From Trichomonas vaginalis G3 (Eukaryota > Parabasalia > Trichomonadida > Trichomonadidae): a DNA stretch of 64,000 nt. The DNA lies in contig NC_067203.1 in the NCBI RefSeq assembly GCF_026262505.1, positions 3,286,001 through 3,350,000 on the forward strand, given 5' to 3'. A model generated the notes under the pieces. That model was not told the origin of the DNA, searched no databases, and saw only the letters and a program-made list of their open reading frames with translations. Positions 21,116 through 30,919 of the stretch are shown in pieces. Position 1 is the first letter of the stretch; each line of letters opens with the position of its first letter. The position numbers and the translations under genes were made by a program.

Positions 21116-24100
21116 ATGCCACGTAAGCTACGTAAGAATATACGTAAGAGGAAGAGAGCATTGAAACATCCAATAGTAAAACTGACACCACAACAACAGT
21201 TGCAACAACAAATGATGAATGACCCCACTATGTTGCAACAAATGTCAAGCAACCCTATGCTTTTAAACCAAGTTATTGGTGCACAGAGTGGGGGTTTAAG
21301 AGCGGCACTTTTAGCGAAAATGGCAGGCTATGGTGGAGCTGCAGACGGAACAGCTTATAACCCTCAAAGTCAAATGAATTTGAGTTCACTCAAAATCAAA
21401 TAACAGATGTCAAAAAGTCAAACATAGACATACAGAAACAAATAAGTGAAAACGAAAGAAACTAGAATATGACAGACACACAAAGAAACTCAATGAGTTA
21501 AACGTAGAGAAAAAGAAGAAAGAAGAACAACTGAAAGAACTAAGTACAGAGGAATATGCGAAAAAGTGTCAGAAAAGCAGCAGAAGTAGCAAAAATGGAA
21601 CAAGATGTTATAAATTTGAAAAACATACTACTCAATATAAAGTACTGAAAGATGAAGAGATAAAACAAAAAGCCCTGAAGACATATATGGATAGCGATGA
21701 GTATAAAAAAGAAGTTGAAGCAAATGTAAAGCAGAAAAACTTTTACAGTTGCAAAACCAACCGTACAGTATGAAAACTTAGCACAAGAAAGTAAAAATAA
21801 CGACGCAGCCATGCAAAAGGCAATGAAAAGTGCAGAATATATAAAAGCTAATAATGACTGGTTAGATGCCCAAGCCAACGCTAAAGCAGCCCAACTTATA
21901 GGGTCAATAAGGACAAAAATACAAGCGGATGAAGACAGTTCAAATGAAGCTTTAATGAATGCTGACTTTAAGAATGCCTTCGAAGCTCTTCATAGTAAGG
22001 TGAAACTAGTGAACGACTTCTCATCTGGAAAGAAACTGAAGTCTGAAGGTTTCGACAACGAGTTAAGAGAAGTAGCACAAAATATGACGAAAATAACAGA
22101 TGCAGCAACGAGACAGGCAGTTCAAAGTGCCTATGACGCCGTTAGAGCAACTGTTGTGGAAAGTCAAGAAAAAGAGTTACAACAGACCAAAACAGACCTA
22201 GTAAATGCTTTCTTAAAAACGAAAAGTCAGGTAGGACATTATGCTGCAGATGGAACATATGTGCCAGCTGGTGGAACTTATATACCACCAAACCCTCCAA
22301 GAGAAGCACCTGCACCCGGACTACCTAAAACATTTACATCGTCACATGGACACAGACACAGGCATGCACCAAAACCAACACAACAACCAACAGTTCAAAA
22401 TCCAGCACAACAACCAACAGTTCAAAATCCAGCACAACAACCAACAGTTCAAAACCCTGCACAACAACAACCACAACCAGCACAACAACCAACAGTTCAA
22501 AACTCTGCACAACAACCACAAACAGAGCAAAGACACAAAAGAAGTAGAGAACAAGGAAACCAAGAATTCTTAAAAATGCTTAAGGAAGATTATGGTTACC
22601 CAGATACTCTTGACTTTAGTGACAGATATAAAGAAGCTATTAGAAAGTTCAAGGAAGGAAATACTGACCCGAACCTATTTAGCTTTATGGTTCAGCACCA
22701 AATGGGATATAATTTCAAACCTGGAAAATACAAGCTCGCTAAGGGATATGATTTAATAGCATATCATCCAAATGACATGAATGAATTTACTCCGAGATAT
22801 TTGGTGTCAGAGATAAATGATAATTCAACTCTCTTCATGAAACGCGTAAAAAATAGAGACGGAACGAAAGAAGAAAGGCTTATGAATGCGGATGACTTAA
22901 ATAGGGAACTTGTTGAAAACGGTCTCGGAATATATGAAATACCAGCAGATGAGGTACAAGAAACTCCACAGGAAGAAGTTCAGATACAACCAGACATGGA
23001 AGAAATAGTTCAGCAACAACAGCTAGAAGAGCCTGAAGGAAACGAACAAGTCCCTCCTTTGGAAACTAACTTCACAGAACTAGATGAAGATTGGAACAGC
23101 CGAAAAAATCTTGACCCTCAACAAGAGTATGAGGTGAATATGGAATCTTTCCAAGAGTCTAAGAAAAAAATTCGGCTGACATAGTAGAAGAATATCGAAA
23201 AATGTTCGCCGACATACAAAAGACTCCAACATCAGATGAAAATATTCAGCATAGAATGGAAGTACTGAAAGATAATGTACACAAATACAATAATCCTTTT
23301 ACTTACGACCATATAACGTTCAATCTTTGGCTGAACTCGGTGAAAATAAAAGGTTAAATTTCAACAAAACATATAGAAATGAAACATTGTTTAAAGTTCA
23401 TTCAGAACCTAACCAATATGGAAACAAACCTACTTTTGTTTCTGCAGACTATGGAACTACAATGAGATGGGTCATAAGCTAATCCGGATAGGTGGTTCAT
23501 AAACTTACAACCTCAATTCCAAGAAGTTGTAGACGCAATGGAAGTGAATGGTGAACCAGATATAGCTGGTATTTTCAGCGCGGCTTTAATGCCATTGAAA
23601 GATATGAAAGATGCAGATATTTTGGACCAGTATGAAATGAACATGGCTGATGGAAATATAACACCTGACGTCTAAAACATTTATCTCAAAGAAACTACAC
23701 AGAACCATAGAGATGGTATATTTGTTGTGAAGAGTTTAGAAAGAAAGTTAGGGAGAGAGAAGGAAGAGAACCTATTGTACATGACCTTGCAAACGAAAGT
23801 TTGCAAAATGTCATAAAAACTTACTTTGCAGACAATGAACTGAGAAGGGATGAATATTTAAGAAAACTCAAATGGACAGTACCAAATGAAATGGTAGGAT
23901 TGAAAAAACATGTTCCTTGACAAAATAAAACCAACTACAGAAATAAATGACGCAAGACTGAAACATTGGGTAAAAGCTTTCCCATTCACAAAAGATATTA
24001 TTGGTAACATGGAAAGAAAACCAGAATGGCTACAAAAACATATATTTGGAAACGAGCATATTCCATATGGACAAGCTATATTTGAAGAGCTTGAACCGGA

Positions 24101-24452
24101 AACTCAGGAAAGAGTCATGCAAACAATACGCGAAGACTCAAATACAAACTATGACAAAATCTTTCTAGGATATAGGTTACCTGAGATGGGCGACCAGAGC
24201 CCAAAGGCAAAAAGGACATGGGAAATTTACAACATACTAGGTGAACATGAGGCAAAGATGCAACAACTTGAAGCAGAGGGCAAGTTACCAAAAGCGACAC
24301 CAAAGAAGAAGAGAAGAGTAGAACAAAGTGAAAGTAGTGAAGAAGTAACTTCATCTAGTGAAAGTAGTGGCAATGAAGGAAAAAGAAGAGTTAAAAACTC
24401 AGTCAGGAAGAAAGTAAAGCTTGGTACGAGTGGGTTCTATTATGACACATAA
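21116..24452 (+). pseudogene. Large P/Q-rich structural gene region, Maverick B
   Basis: A stretch of + strand coding sequence in several frames. It starts with a very basic N-terminus (PRKLRKNIRKRKR), continues through a Gln-rich part, long helical sequence, a tandem repeat of about 8 residues (QQPTVQNPA, four to five times), and a globular part with YKLAKGYDLIAYHPND, and ends in a Ser/Lys-rich basic tail. Position upstream of the major capsid gene and composition suggest a large internal virion protein; no family is recognised. The region is broken in several places. Confidence 0.6.
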
Positions 24453-24525
24453 ATCCAACTATTCTATATTTTTACCCATATGAAATGTACGCCGCTCAGA
24501 ATATAACGCAACAGTTTTGGATGCC

Positions 24526-26100
24526 ATGAACGGAAATGTTTCCGAATGGTATAACGAATGCGACAATGCCATTAGAAGGTCAGAAATAGTTCCTGGAACT
24601 TACGAATATACAACTGCTGTTTCTTATGGAAACGTAGGTGAGTTTGGAGAAGGTTCTTCAACAACAGTAGATATTGCTTGCGACAGGTTTCATATTATTT
24701 CTATTGACAACTCATTCTTATACGTGGAACAAGACATTGAAATAAAACCTTCTGCCAAGTTGTCTGACAAGAAAGGTTGCAATGGAATTTTCTATGTCGG
24801 ATACCAATATGCTCCAGAAGTTTTCATGGGATATAAGATATATTCTAACTCTGACTTAGTTCAAACAGTAACATGGGCAAACTATGAATGGTTCGCTTTG
24901 AGAAACTCAGTACAACCACAAGCTAGAGAACAAACAGACCAGTATGCAACTATTGAGAAAATAAGAAGACTTGACCCTAACGTTCCAGGAGTTTATGTTA
25001 ACCTTTCTGGACAAACTGCAGCAGCAGTAACCAAAGTAAAACTGAAACTTAGAGTTCCTTTGTCATCTTTCCTCATCTTCAGGTTTTTAAGATACTTGCC
25101 AAACTGGGCAGGAAAAATTTCTATCGAACTTACTCCAAGCAAAAATAACTTAGTCATTGCACCAACACAAGACCCATTCACTATTACAGACGTAAAGGGA
25201 ACAAATCAAACGTCATTCGCCGAATTTTGCAAAGACAAAGTTGACTTAGACTTTGGTTTCTCAAACTTCAACACTGCAGTAAACTATTATTTCAATGCTG
25301 CTGGAGATGCTTGGGACCCAGTTAAGTTCACATGCGAAAAATTTGAATGCAAGAGAATAGAAAGCAGACTTGCAGTCTATATGTTGGACCCAGATATTTC
25401 AAATGCTTTAGCTGCCAAATATATTGCAGTTCCACTTATGTTCCCTATACACCAAATATCTGTCAAAGACTTTGCAGGTGAAGTTGGAAACCAAAGTGCT
25501 GACCCAGGTGCAAGAACAGATATTGCTTTAACAACTGCAATGAAACATGCAGATACTATGTTTGTACTGTTCAGACGAACTATAAATGACTATTCTTGTT
25601 TCTACAACCCTGGTATTAAATATCATATAAACATAGATGGCAAATATTATCCAAGAGAAGAATATTCTACAGTTGAGGATATGAGGTCATACAACTTGAC
25701 ATTAGATGCTATGAACTTTAACAACAACTTCACAACAACCATTAACCCTGAAATGCAAAGTTCTATTATGCCATATGTGAAAGTATGGACTCATACAGGA
25801 GGTCAAAAAACTCAATATACAAATGGAGACCGTTCAAACTTTTGGCTTGGCATTCCATTTGCTGACTCAGAAGACTTTATGGGTGGTATTTCAACTGTTG
25901 GTACAGTTCAAATACAATATACTGGTGACAGAGACGGTCCAGATGAATTGAGAGCAAAGAAGTTTACAAAACCAATAGCACTTTTCACGGAAGATGCTCT
26001 TTTGAAGATTCGTTCGATGAAACCTGCTGGGGCTCCTCAGATTGGCATAACGACAGCTTCCATCGAGCAGATTGGCAGCAGGTCAGTAAGTTGTTCTTGA
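24526..26100 (+). CDS. Major capsid protein, double jelly-roll type (Maverick B)
   Basis: About 524 residues, beta-rich throughout, of the length expected for Polinton major capsid proteins. The segment VPLSSFLIFRFLRYLPNWAG and the following ITIAPTQDP-like strand align with the element C protein (IPVNDLLAFQAF, then QVDP). Double jelly-roll capsid proteins form the trimeric capsomers of Polinton and adenovirus-like virions. The family call rests on length, beta content, place in the cluster and similarity between the two elements. The exact start is uncertain: ATG at 24526 is used, and a preceding TTG is not. Its 3' end overlaps the convergent gene at 26037 by 64 bases. Confidence 0.7.
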   Translation: MNGNVSEWYNECDNAIRRSEIVPGTYEYTTAVSYGNVGEFGEGSSTTVDIACDRFHIISIDNSFLYVEQDIEIKPSAKLSDKKGCNGIFYVGYQYAPEVFMGYKIYSNSDLVQTVTWANYEWFALRNSVQPQAREQTDQYATIEKIRRLDPNVPGVYVNLSGQTAAAVTKVKLKLRVPLSSFLIFRFLRYLPNWAGKISIELTPSKNNLVIAPTQDPFTITDVKGTNQTSFAEFCKDKVDLDFGFSNFNTAVNYYFNAAGDAWDPVKFTCEKFECKRIESRLAVYMLDPDISNALAAKYIAVPLMFPIHQISVKDFAGEVGNQSADPGARTDIALTTAMKHADTMFVLFRRTINDYSCFYNPGIKYHINIDGKYYPREEYSTVEDMRSYNLTLDAMNFNNNFTTTINPEMQSSIMPYVKVWTHTGGQKTQYTNGDRSNFWLGIPFADSEDFMGGISTVGTVQIQYTGDRDGPDELRAKKFTKPIALFTEDALLKIRSMKPAGAPQIGITTASIEQIGSRSVSCS

Positions 26101-26402
26101 ACTGACTTCTCTCCGTCAAATATTGACAGTACGCCAGTTTTGACATAATATTGTATTATAAACTTTCCTTTAGTAATATCTGTAAGTTTTGAAGTTATAT
26201 TTTTGTCTGCTTCAAGAACTTTCACCATTTCAGTTATACCAACTTTCTTTGCTTTATGAAAATATTTTGGTTCAGCAAATATTGCTATTCTATAACATTT
26301 TCCATTGTTTGTGTAATGAACTATTCTGTCAATGTATTTGTATTGTTTGTGAGTATAAATTTTGTTCTGCTTCAATTCAATAAGATATCCGAATACGTCC
26401 AT
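26037..26402 (-). CDS. Small Maverick B protein, unknown
   Basis: A 121-residue mixed alpha/beta protein, with no recognised family. It reads convergently into the major capsid gene and shares 64 bases with its 3' end. It is divergent from the CCG-motif gene at 26421, with an 18-base gap between the two ATGs, so one tiny promoter must serve both. Confidence 0.5.
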   Translation of the reverse strand: MDVFGYLIELKQNKIYTHKQYKYIDRIVHYTNNGKCYRIAIFAEPKYFHKAKKVGITEMVKVLEADKNITSKLTDITKGKFIIQYYVKTGVLSIFDGEKSVQEQLTDLLPICSMEAVVMPI

Positions 26403-26420
26403 CTTTTTATTCTAAGTAAA

Positions 26421-26999
26421 ATGTCATTTCCGAAAAATAGAAGCGTAAGTGTTTCAAAAGGTTTAATGGCGGTGGCAGATGTGAAGTTAAATTCACCAAC
26501 TCAAACAAACAGTCAAAGTGTTATTGTCAATGTCAAAGACAGAGATGTTGAAGTGGGGAAACCATACGAAGACGAAGATGGTATAACAATTGTTCCTGTA
26601 AAAGAACCAACATATCCTGAAGTTAACAGAGACTTAAGTTCTGTTGCAGATATTCGAAACGACTACCAACAACTGAAAGACAAACTTCAAACTCAGGAGA
26701 AGATTTGTCAAGCTTTAAGTATAATGTTAAACTTGGTCGAACACAACCCTGTAAAAGTGAACTCATATGTCATTGCACCTCATGAAGTTTTGAAAGAACT
26801 ATTGAAACTTTTGACAGAGGCAGACGATATAAACATCAAAGAAATAGAACCCGACATTGGTTGCTGTGGTGTTTCATATAATGTCATTGACAAGATATAC
26901 GTTATGAAAGGAGGTGAAACGTTGAACTTAAAGTATAGTTTCCCAGACGTCATAAAAATATTTGACGACCACAACATTTCATTAAAATTTATTTGCTAA
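26421..26999 (+). CDS. CCG-motif Maverick protein (element B copy)
   Basis: A 192-residue protein. The N-terminus is polar and low complexity, followed by a helical pair (about residues 80-140), the motif EPDIGCCGVSYN, and a beta-rich end (GGETLNLKYSF). It has the same architecture as 3274-3867 and 58672-59343. The ATG at 26421 is chosen over an upstream frame lacking a plausible start. It is followed after four bases by the penton-like gene. Function is unknown; constant linkage suggests a structural or assembly partner of the minor capsid protein. Confidence 0.62.
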   Translation: MSFPKNRSVSVSKGLMAVADVKLNSPTQTNSQSVIVNVKDRDVEVGKPYEDEDGITIVPVKEPTYPEVNRDLSSVADIRNDYQQLKDKLQTQEKICQALSIMLNLVEHNPVKVNSYVIAPHEVLKELLKLLTEADDINIKEIEPDIGCCGVSYNVIDKIYVMKGGETLNLKYSFPDVIKIFDDHNISLKFIC

Positions 27000-27003
27000 G
27001 TAA

Positions 27004-27801
27004 ATGGCAGAAGACATAATGGTTTATACTATTACGACTAAAAACCCTGAGTCATATAATTCTATAACAACAAACTTACAAAGTCCTCAAGGACGATATT
27101 GTAAACTAACCTTAAACACAATGACGACTAAAGCCTGTTTTGCTCTTTTGACACCAGAAGACTTTATTGTTGTGAATGGTAAAAAATACTCCTTTGAAGA
27201 TACTTACTCAGATATACCACCAACAGGCTTTGTTGACTTATTCAATACTTTAAATACGGGTGTAACATGTGCTGCAACTAGAGCAGGTTTCATTATGTTT
27301 GGATGTCCGACTGAGTTTACTATTAATGATATGAGCTATAATACAAAACTTATATCTGGTTTTTACTACCAACAGTTTCCTATAACAGGAAAAGGTGTCA
27401 TACAAGGAATGTCTATTCCATTGACATTAAGCACACTAATCTTATATATTGTTTCAAACTTAGGTTCAAAGTGTTATTCGAATGTCGACAGAAACTATTA
27501 TGACCAAAAGATACTTATGCGTATAAACAATACTTTCTCTGCTGGTTTGCCTATTGTTCATTCGAATGCAGAATTTTCAACCTTAGTGAACTCAAACACT
27601 TTGGCAAGTATAACGTTGACATTAGTTGACGCAAACTTTGTTCCTGTAAAACTTTTATGTCCTATGTATTTGTCAATGACGGCAGAAAGTTTCGAATTGG
27701 AAGATGCAACTGGTGAAAGTATTGTATTACAAGAACAACTTCAACAACAAATAGCTCAAGAACAACAAATGCAACAAATGCAACAACAAAGTCAAGAATA
27801 A
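27004..27801 (+). CDS. Penton-like minor capsid candidate, Maverick B
   Basis: A 265-residue, strongly beta-rich protein with a Gln-rich tail (residues ~245-265). It is related to the element A and C proteins next to CCG-motif genes: an early strand pattern ending in FIVVNGKKYSFEDTYSD, and a central NDMSYNTKLISGFYY. Polinton minor capsid proteins are single jelly-roll pentons of similar length, so that is the best guess. It lies four bases after the CCG gene and just upstream of the helicase. Confidence 0.5.
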   Translation: MAEDIMVYTITTKNPESYNSITTNLQSPQGRYCKLTLNTMTTKACFALLTPEDFIVVNGKKYSFEDTYSDIPPTGFVDLFNTLNTGVTCAATRAGFIMFGCPTEFTINDMSYNTKLISGFYYQQFPITGKGVIQGMSIPLTLSTLILYIVSNLGSKCYSNVDRNYYDQKILMRINNTFSAGLPIVHSNAEFSTLVNSNTLASITLTLVDANFVPVKLLCPMYLSMTAESFELEDATGESIVLQEQLQQQIAQEQQMQQMQQQSQE

Positions 27802-27832
27802 AAAAATAATATTTTTTTTTATTTTTATAAAA

Positions 27833-29068
27833 ATGTACAGAATAGATGTTTCAGATTTTTATGACTTCCAAGCATTCAGAAATATGTGTCCATTTCGAGA
27901 CTATAACAAAGCAGTCGAGAATTTGAAACGTTTAGTCATTTATGTCGACTCTGCCCCAGAATGTTATGTCATGAAATAATGGGATGTTGTCTTTAACAAA
28001 CCAAGAGCAACAATAGTGTCTGAACAAGAATGTAGACAGAAACTTAAGAAAATAAAAGTTGTACAAGTTGGCATGAAGATGTTAGATGCTTGGGATATCT
28101 TATTGTCAAAACTTGAAGATTTTTCAGTTCGTGGTATAAAGTTTTATACACCTTCTCCAAACTTCTATTCTATCTTCACTGGATATAAATATGAACAAGT
28201 AGAATGGAAAGAAAATATTATAGAAGCTTGGTTAGACCATGTCAAAGAAATTATATGCAATGGAAACGAAAAGGTTTATGAGTATATCTTATGTTGGTTT
28301 GCAAACATCTTACAACATCCAAGTGCTAAAAATGAAACTGCTCTCATTATAATTGGAAAACAAGGAACAGGTAAGAACACATTCTTTACAGATATTTTGT
28401 GCAAACTGTTAGAAGGTTATTCGAATCCGAATATGACAAACTTAGAAAACATCTGCGGTAAATTTAACTCTTCAATTGAGAATATGAAACTTATAGTTTG
28501 CAATGAACTTCAAAGTATAGATACAACAAAAGTTTTGAACTCAGATGCTTTGAAGAGTCTTATAACAGACAAAGTTGGAGTTGTTGAAAGAAAGTATAAA
28601 GACCAAAGAGTTTGTGAAAATGTTGCAAACTTCATTATGGTTTCAAACAATGCTGTTCCGATGAAGTTAGAAAGTTCTGACAGAAGATATGTAGTTGTCA
28701 GAACGTCAGATTCTCATATGCAAGATACAGAATATTTTGACGACTTAGCAGAAACTTTGACATCTGACTTTTACAACCACTTGTTCTCATATTTCATGAC
28801 ATTAGATATTTCTAAGTTCAATCCAAGACAAATTCCACATACCGAAGAGAGACAAACATTGTTAGAAGCAAACAAGAGTGTATATGAACTGTTCATAGAT
28901 GAAACTGACTTTGTGTCATTAGATGAAAGGTCATTGTACGATTCGTATAAACAATATTGTCAAGAATATGGTTATATGACAGCTTCTAAACGAACATTCT
29001 TGGCAAATGTCAAAAGTCTTTTAGATGTTCAGAATGGTGTATATACAAAGAAAAATTTTTCTGAGTAA
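27833..29068 (+). pseudogene. Superfamily 3 helicase (D5-like), Maverick B
   Basis: The helicase core has Walker A IIGKQGTGKNTFF, a Walker B-like IVCNEL and a motif C-like FIMVSNNAVPM, then the SDRRYVVVR arginine region, and a C-terminal winged-helix-like stretch (YDSYKQYCQEYGYM). This is the DNA virus D5/primase-helicase type, which unwinds replicating DNA. The family is not universal in Polintons, where the polymerase usually suffices. The copy looks broken once, toward its N-terminus; the helicase core is uninterrupted. Confidence 0.8.
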
Positions 29069-29105
29069 ATTTTAAAAAAAAATATTTTTTTATCCGATAG
29101 AAAAG

Positions 29106-29525
29106 ATGACAAAATTCATCTCAGTAAATAAGTACATGTCAGGACTTAAAGAAGAACTAGACCCATTCACATATTTGAATGTTTACTTCTACCATTTTGA
29201 AAAGTCTTCATTCAGCAAAGTTTGGAACATCGAACCAGTTAAGTTTGCTATTGTGACTAAAAATGGTGCGAAATTTGAAGACTTAGACATAGAAGGTTTG
29301 TTAACAGTCAAAGAAAGTTTTGACAGAAGGTTCTCAAACCTTAAAGAAGGCAAAGCATACAAACTTGTTATACCTTATGAACCAAAGAAAGCAGACGACT
29401 ATGAATATTATGAGTCTAAGATAGTTGAAGTTCAAGGTAAATTGGGTAAAAAGATTTTAGAGTCTAAGCCAGTGTTTACTCCTAAAGAGGAAGAGAACAT
29501 TGACATTGACCCAGAAATGTTCTAA
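29106..29525 (+). CDS. Small acidic protein after the helicase, unknown
   Basis: A 139-residue, beta-rich protein with an acidic tail (EEENIDIDPEMF). The five-strand-like pattern and acidic C-terminus recall single-stranded DNA-binding OB proteins, and the place after a helicase fits, but there is no decisive motif. It is convergent with 29542-29991; only 16 bases separate the two stops. Confidence 0.45.
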   Translation: MTKFISVNKYMSGLKEELDPFTYLNVYFYHFEKSSFSKVWNIEPVKFAIVTKNGAKFEDLDIEGLLTVKESFDRRFSNLKEGKAYKLVIPYEPKKADDYEYYESKIVEVQGKLGKKILESKPVFTPKEEENIDIDPEMF

Positions 29526-29541
29526 AAATAAAATTTTATTT

Positions 29542-29991
29542 TTACATGTCAAATTTCTTTTTCTCTGGAACTGGTTCAGGTTCTTTCTTCTCTTCTACTT
29601 TTTTCTCTTTCTTTTCTTTCTTCTTCTTCTCTGGTGGAGATATGTCAAATTTCTCAGAACCATATTTATGTATAAGTTCTTTGTCCTTTAATAGCTCATC
29701 TATTTTGTTTTCTATTTCATCTTCAAGAACAGCGCATGTGTCTTCTTTGCATTCTAAGAACTTTTGTTGGACTTCATCTTTCCAATCGGTGTCATCTCTG
29801 TCAACAAGTCTGTCATTGACAAATTTTAAGACTGCTCTGCTTAATGTTTTATGGTTCTTGTCATATTCCCAAAAACAGAACTTTAGAACAAATTCCCCTT
29901 TCTTGTTTACACTATGTAAGATTTTATGGTCGACAGATGTTTTGCTGTCGAAAAGCTTGTCTCGAATATAGATAGCGAAATCGCTAGACAT
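29542..29991 (-). CDS. Small protein with Lys/Glu-rich tail, Maverick B
   Basis: A 149-residue protein. The first ~110 residues are mixed, with a short acidic helix, and the rest is a Lys/Glu/Pro tail (EKKKKEKKEKKVEEKKEP). It is not recognised. It is divergent from the packaging ATPase at 30028, with 36 bases between the ATGs. Confidence 0.45.
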   Translation of the reverse strand: MSSDFAIYIRDKLFDSKTSVDHKILHSVNKKGEFVLKFCFWEYDKNHKTLSRAVLKFVNDRLVDRDDTDWKDEVQQKFLECKEDTCAVLEDEIENKIDELLKDKELIHKYGSEKFDISPPEKKKKEKKEKKVEEKKEPEPVPEKKKFDM

Positions 29992-30027
29992 TTTCTAAAA
30001 GATAAAAACTTTAATTTTTCTAAAAAT

Positions 30028-30903
30028 ATGTTAGAAAAAAAGTTTGCTGACATTGACAAGAAATTTGAGAATGTTTTAAACAAGAACAAGAGGAAGTTAG
30101 AAAATGCTCAGATAAAGCCTATACATGACAAGTTCTTATTTGCTCAGAATGGTATAACAGGTCTAATTGCACCACCTGGGTCGGGTAAGACTTTCACTTA
30201 TCTTAAAATAGCTGCACAGCAACAAGAACTAGATGAGAAGAACCCATTCTATGAGTTAGTTGTTATTTGTAGTACTTCTGGTCAATTTGACCAAACCGTC
30301 AATTCGTTCAAAGATATTATAAAGAAGTCTAAGTTAGTATGTATAAAGGATACTGAGTTGTTAGATTGGATAAAGAAGTACCAAAGAAGAGTTTTGAAGT
30401 ATAATGCTATAAATGAGTATATAAATTCTAAGTTTAAAGACCCAAATGAGGAAATGCAGAGAATATTAGAGAAGAAACACTTCAGAAACAAACAGAAAGA
30501 GATAGAATACATTTCGAAGAAATTGCAATCTTACGATTGGAAGACTTACCCTCATAGATGTCTTCTTATCTTAGATGATTTCGCCTCTCATCCTTTGTTA
30601 AAGAACAGAGAACAAGACATGTGTCGAATTCTTAAGAAGCTCAGACACTTTAACATCTCAGTTGTCATTTGTGTACAGACAGCAAAGAGTTTAAGTAAGG
30701 ATGTTAAAAGAATACTTACTGACATAATACTTTTCCCCGGATTGTCCGAAGACGATTTCATGGAACTTATGAAAGAGTCCATGGCAGGTAAGTTTGACAG
30801 ACATGAACTATGGGAGAAGTATAAAGTCATACAAGACCCTCATACTTCTTTCAGAATTCATATCTACGCAAACAAAGTTCAAATTGTAAAAAGTCAAGCT
30901 TGA
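30028..30903 (+). CDS. Genome-packaging ATPase (A32/FtsK-HerA type), Maverick B
   Basis: A 291-residue P-loop ATPase. A ~30-residue coiled N-terminus precedes Walker A LIAPPGSGKTF (about residue 50); Walker B is LLILDDFAS, then the sensor strand ISVVICVQTAKS. It is homologous to 4291-5178 and to the interrupted element C copy. It translocates element DNA into capsids. The ATG at 30028 is used; the longer frame begins inside the divergent gene. It is convergent with the MSV199/DUF3627 gene ending at 30920. Confidence 0.88.
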   Translation: MLEKKFADIDKKFENVLNKNKRKLENAQIKPIHDKFLFAQNGITGLIAPPGSGKTFTYLKIAAQQQELDEKNPFYELVVICSTSGQFDQTVNSFKDIIKKSKLVCIKDTELLDWIKKYQRRVLKYNAINEYINSKFKDPNEEMQRILEKKHFRNKQKEIEYISKKLQSYDWKTYPHRCLLILDDFASHPLLKNREQDMCRILKKLRHFNISVVICVQTAKSLSKDVKRILTDIILFPGLSEDDFMELMKESMAGKFDRHELWEKYKVIQDPHTSFRIHIYANKVQIVKSQA

Positions 30904-30919
30904 AAAATAAAGAGTTCAT

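Noticed and set aside
22334-22573. Frames on both strands over the Pro/Gln repeat
   Set aside because: They are shadows of the CAACAA-rich repeat and have no independent features.
29500-29991. Phe/Ser-rich frames on the + strand at 29500-29971
   Set aside because: Antisense shadow of the Lys/Glu-rich gene at 29542-29991.
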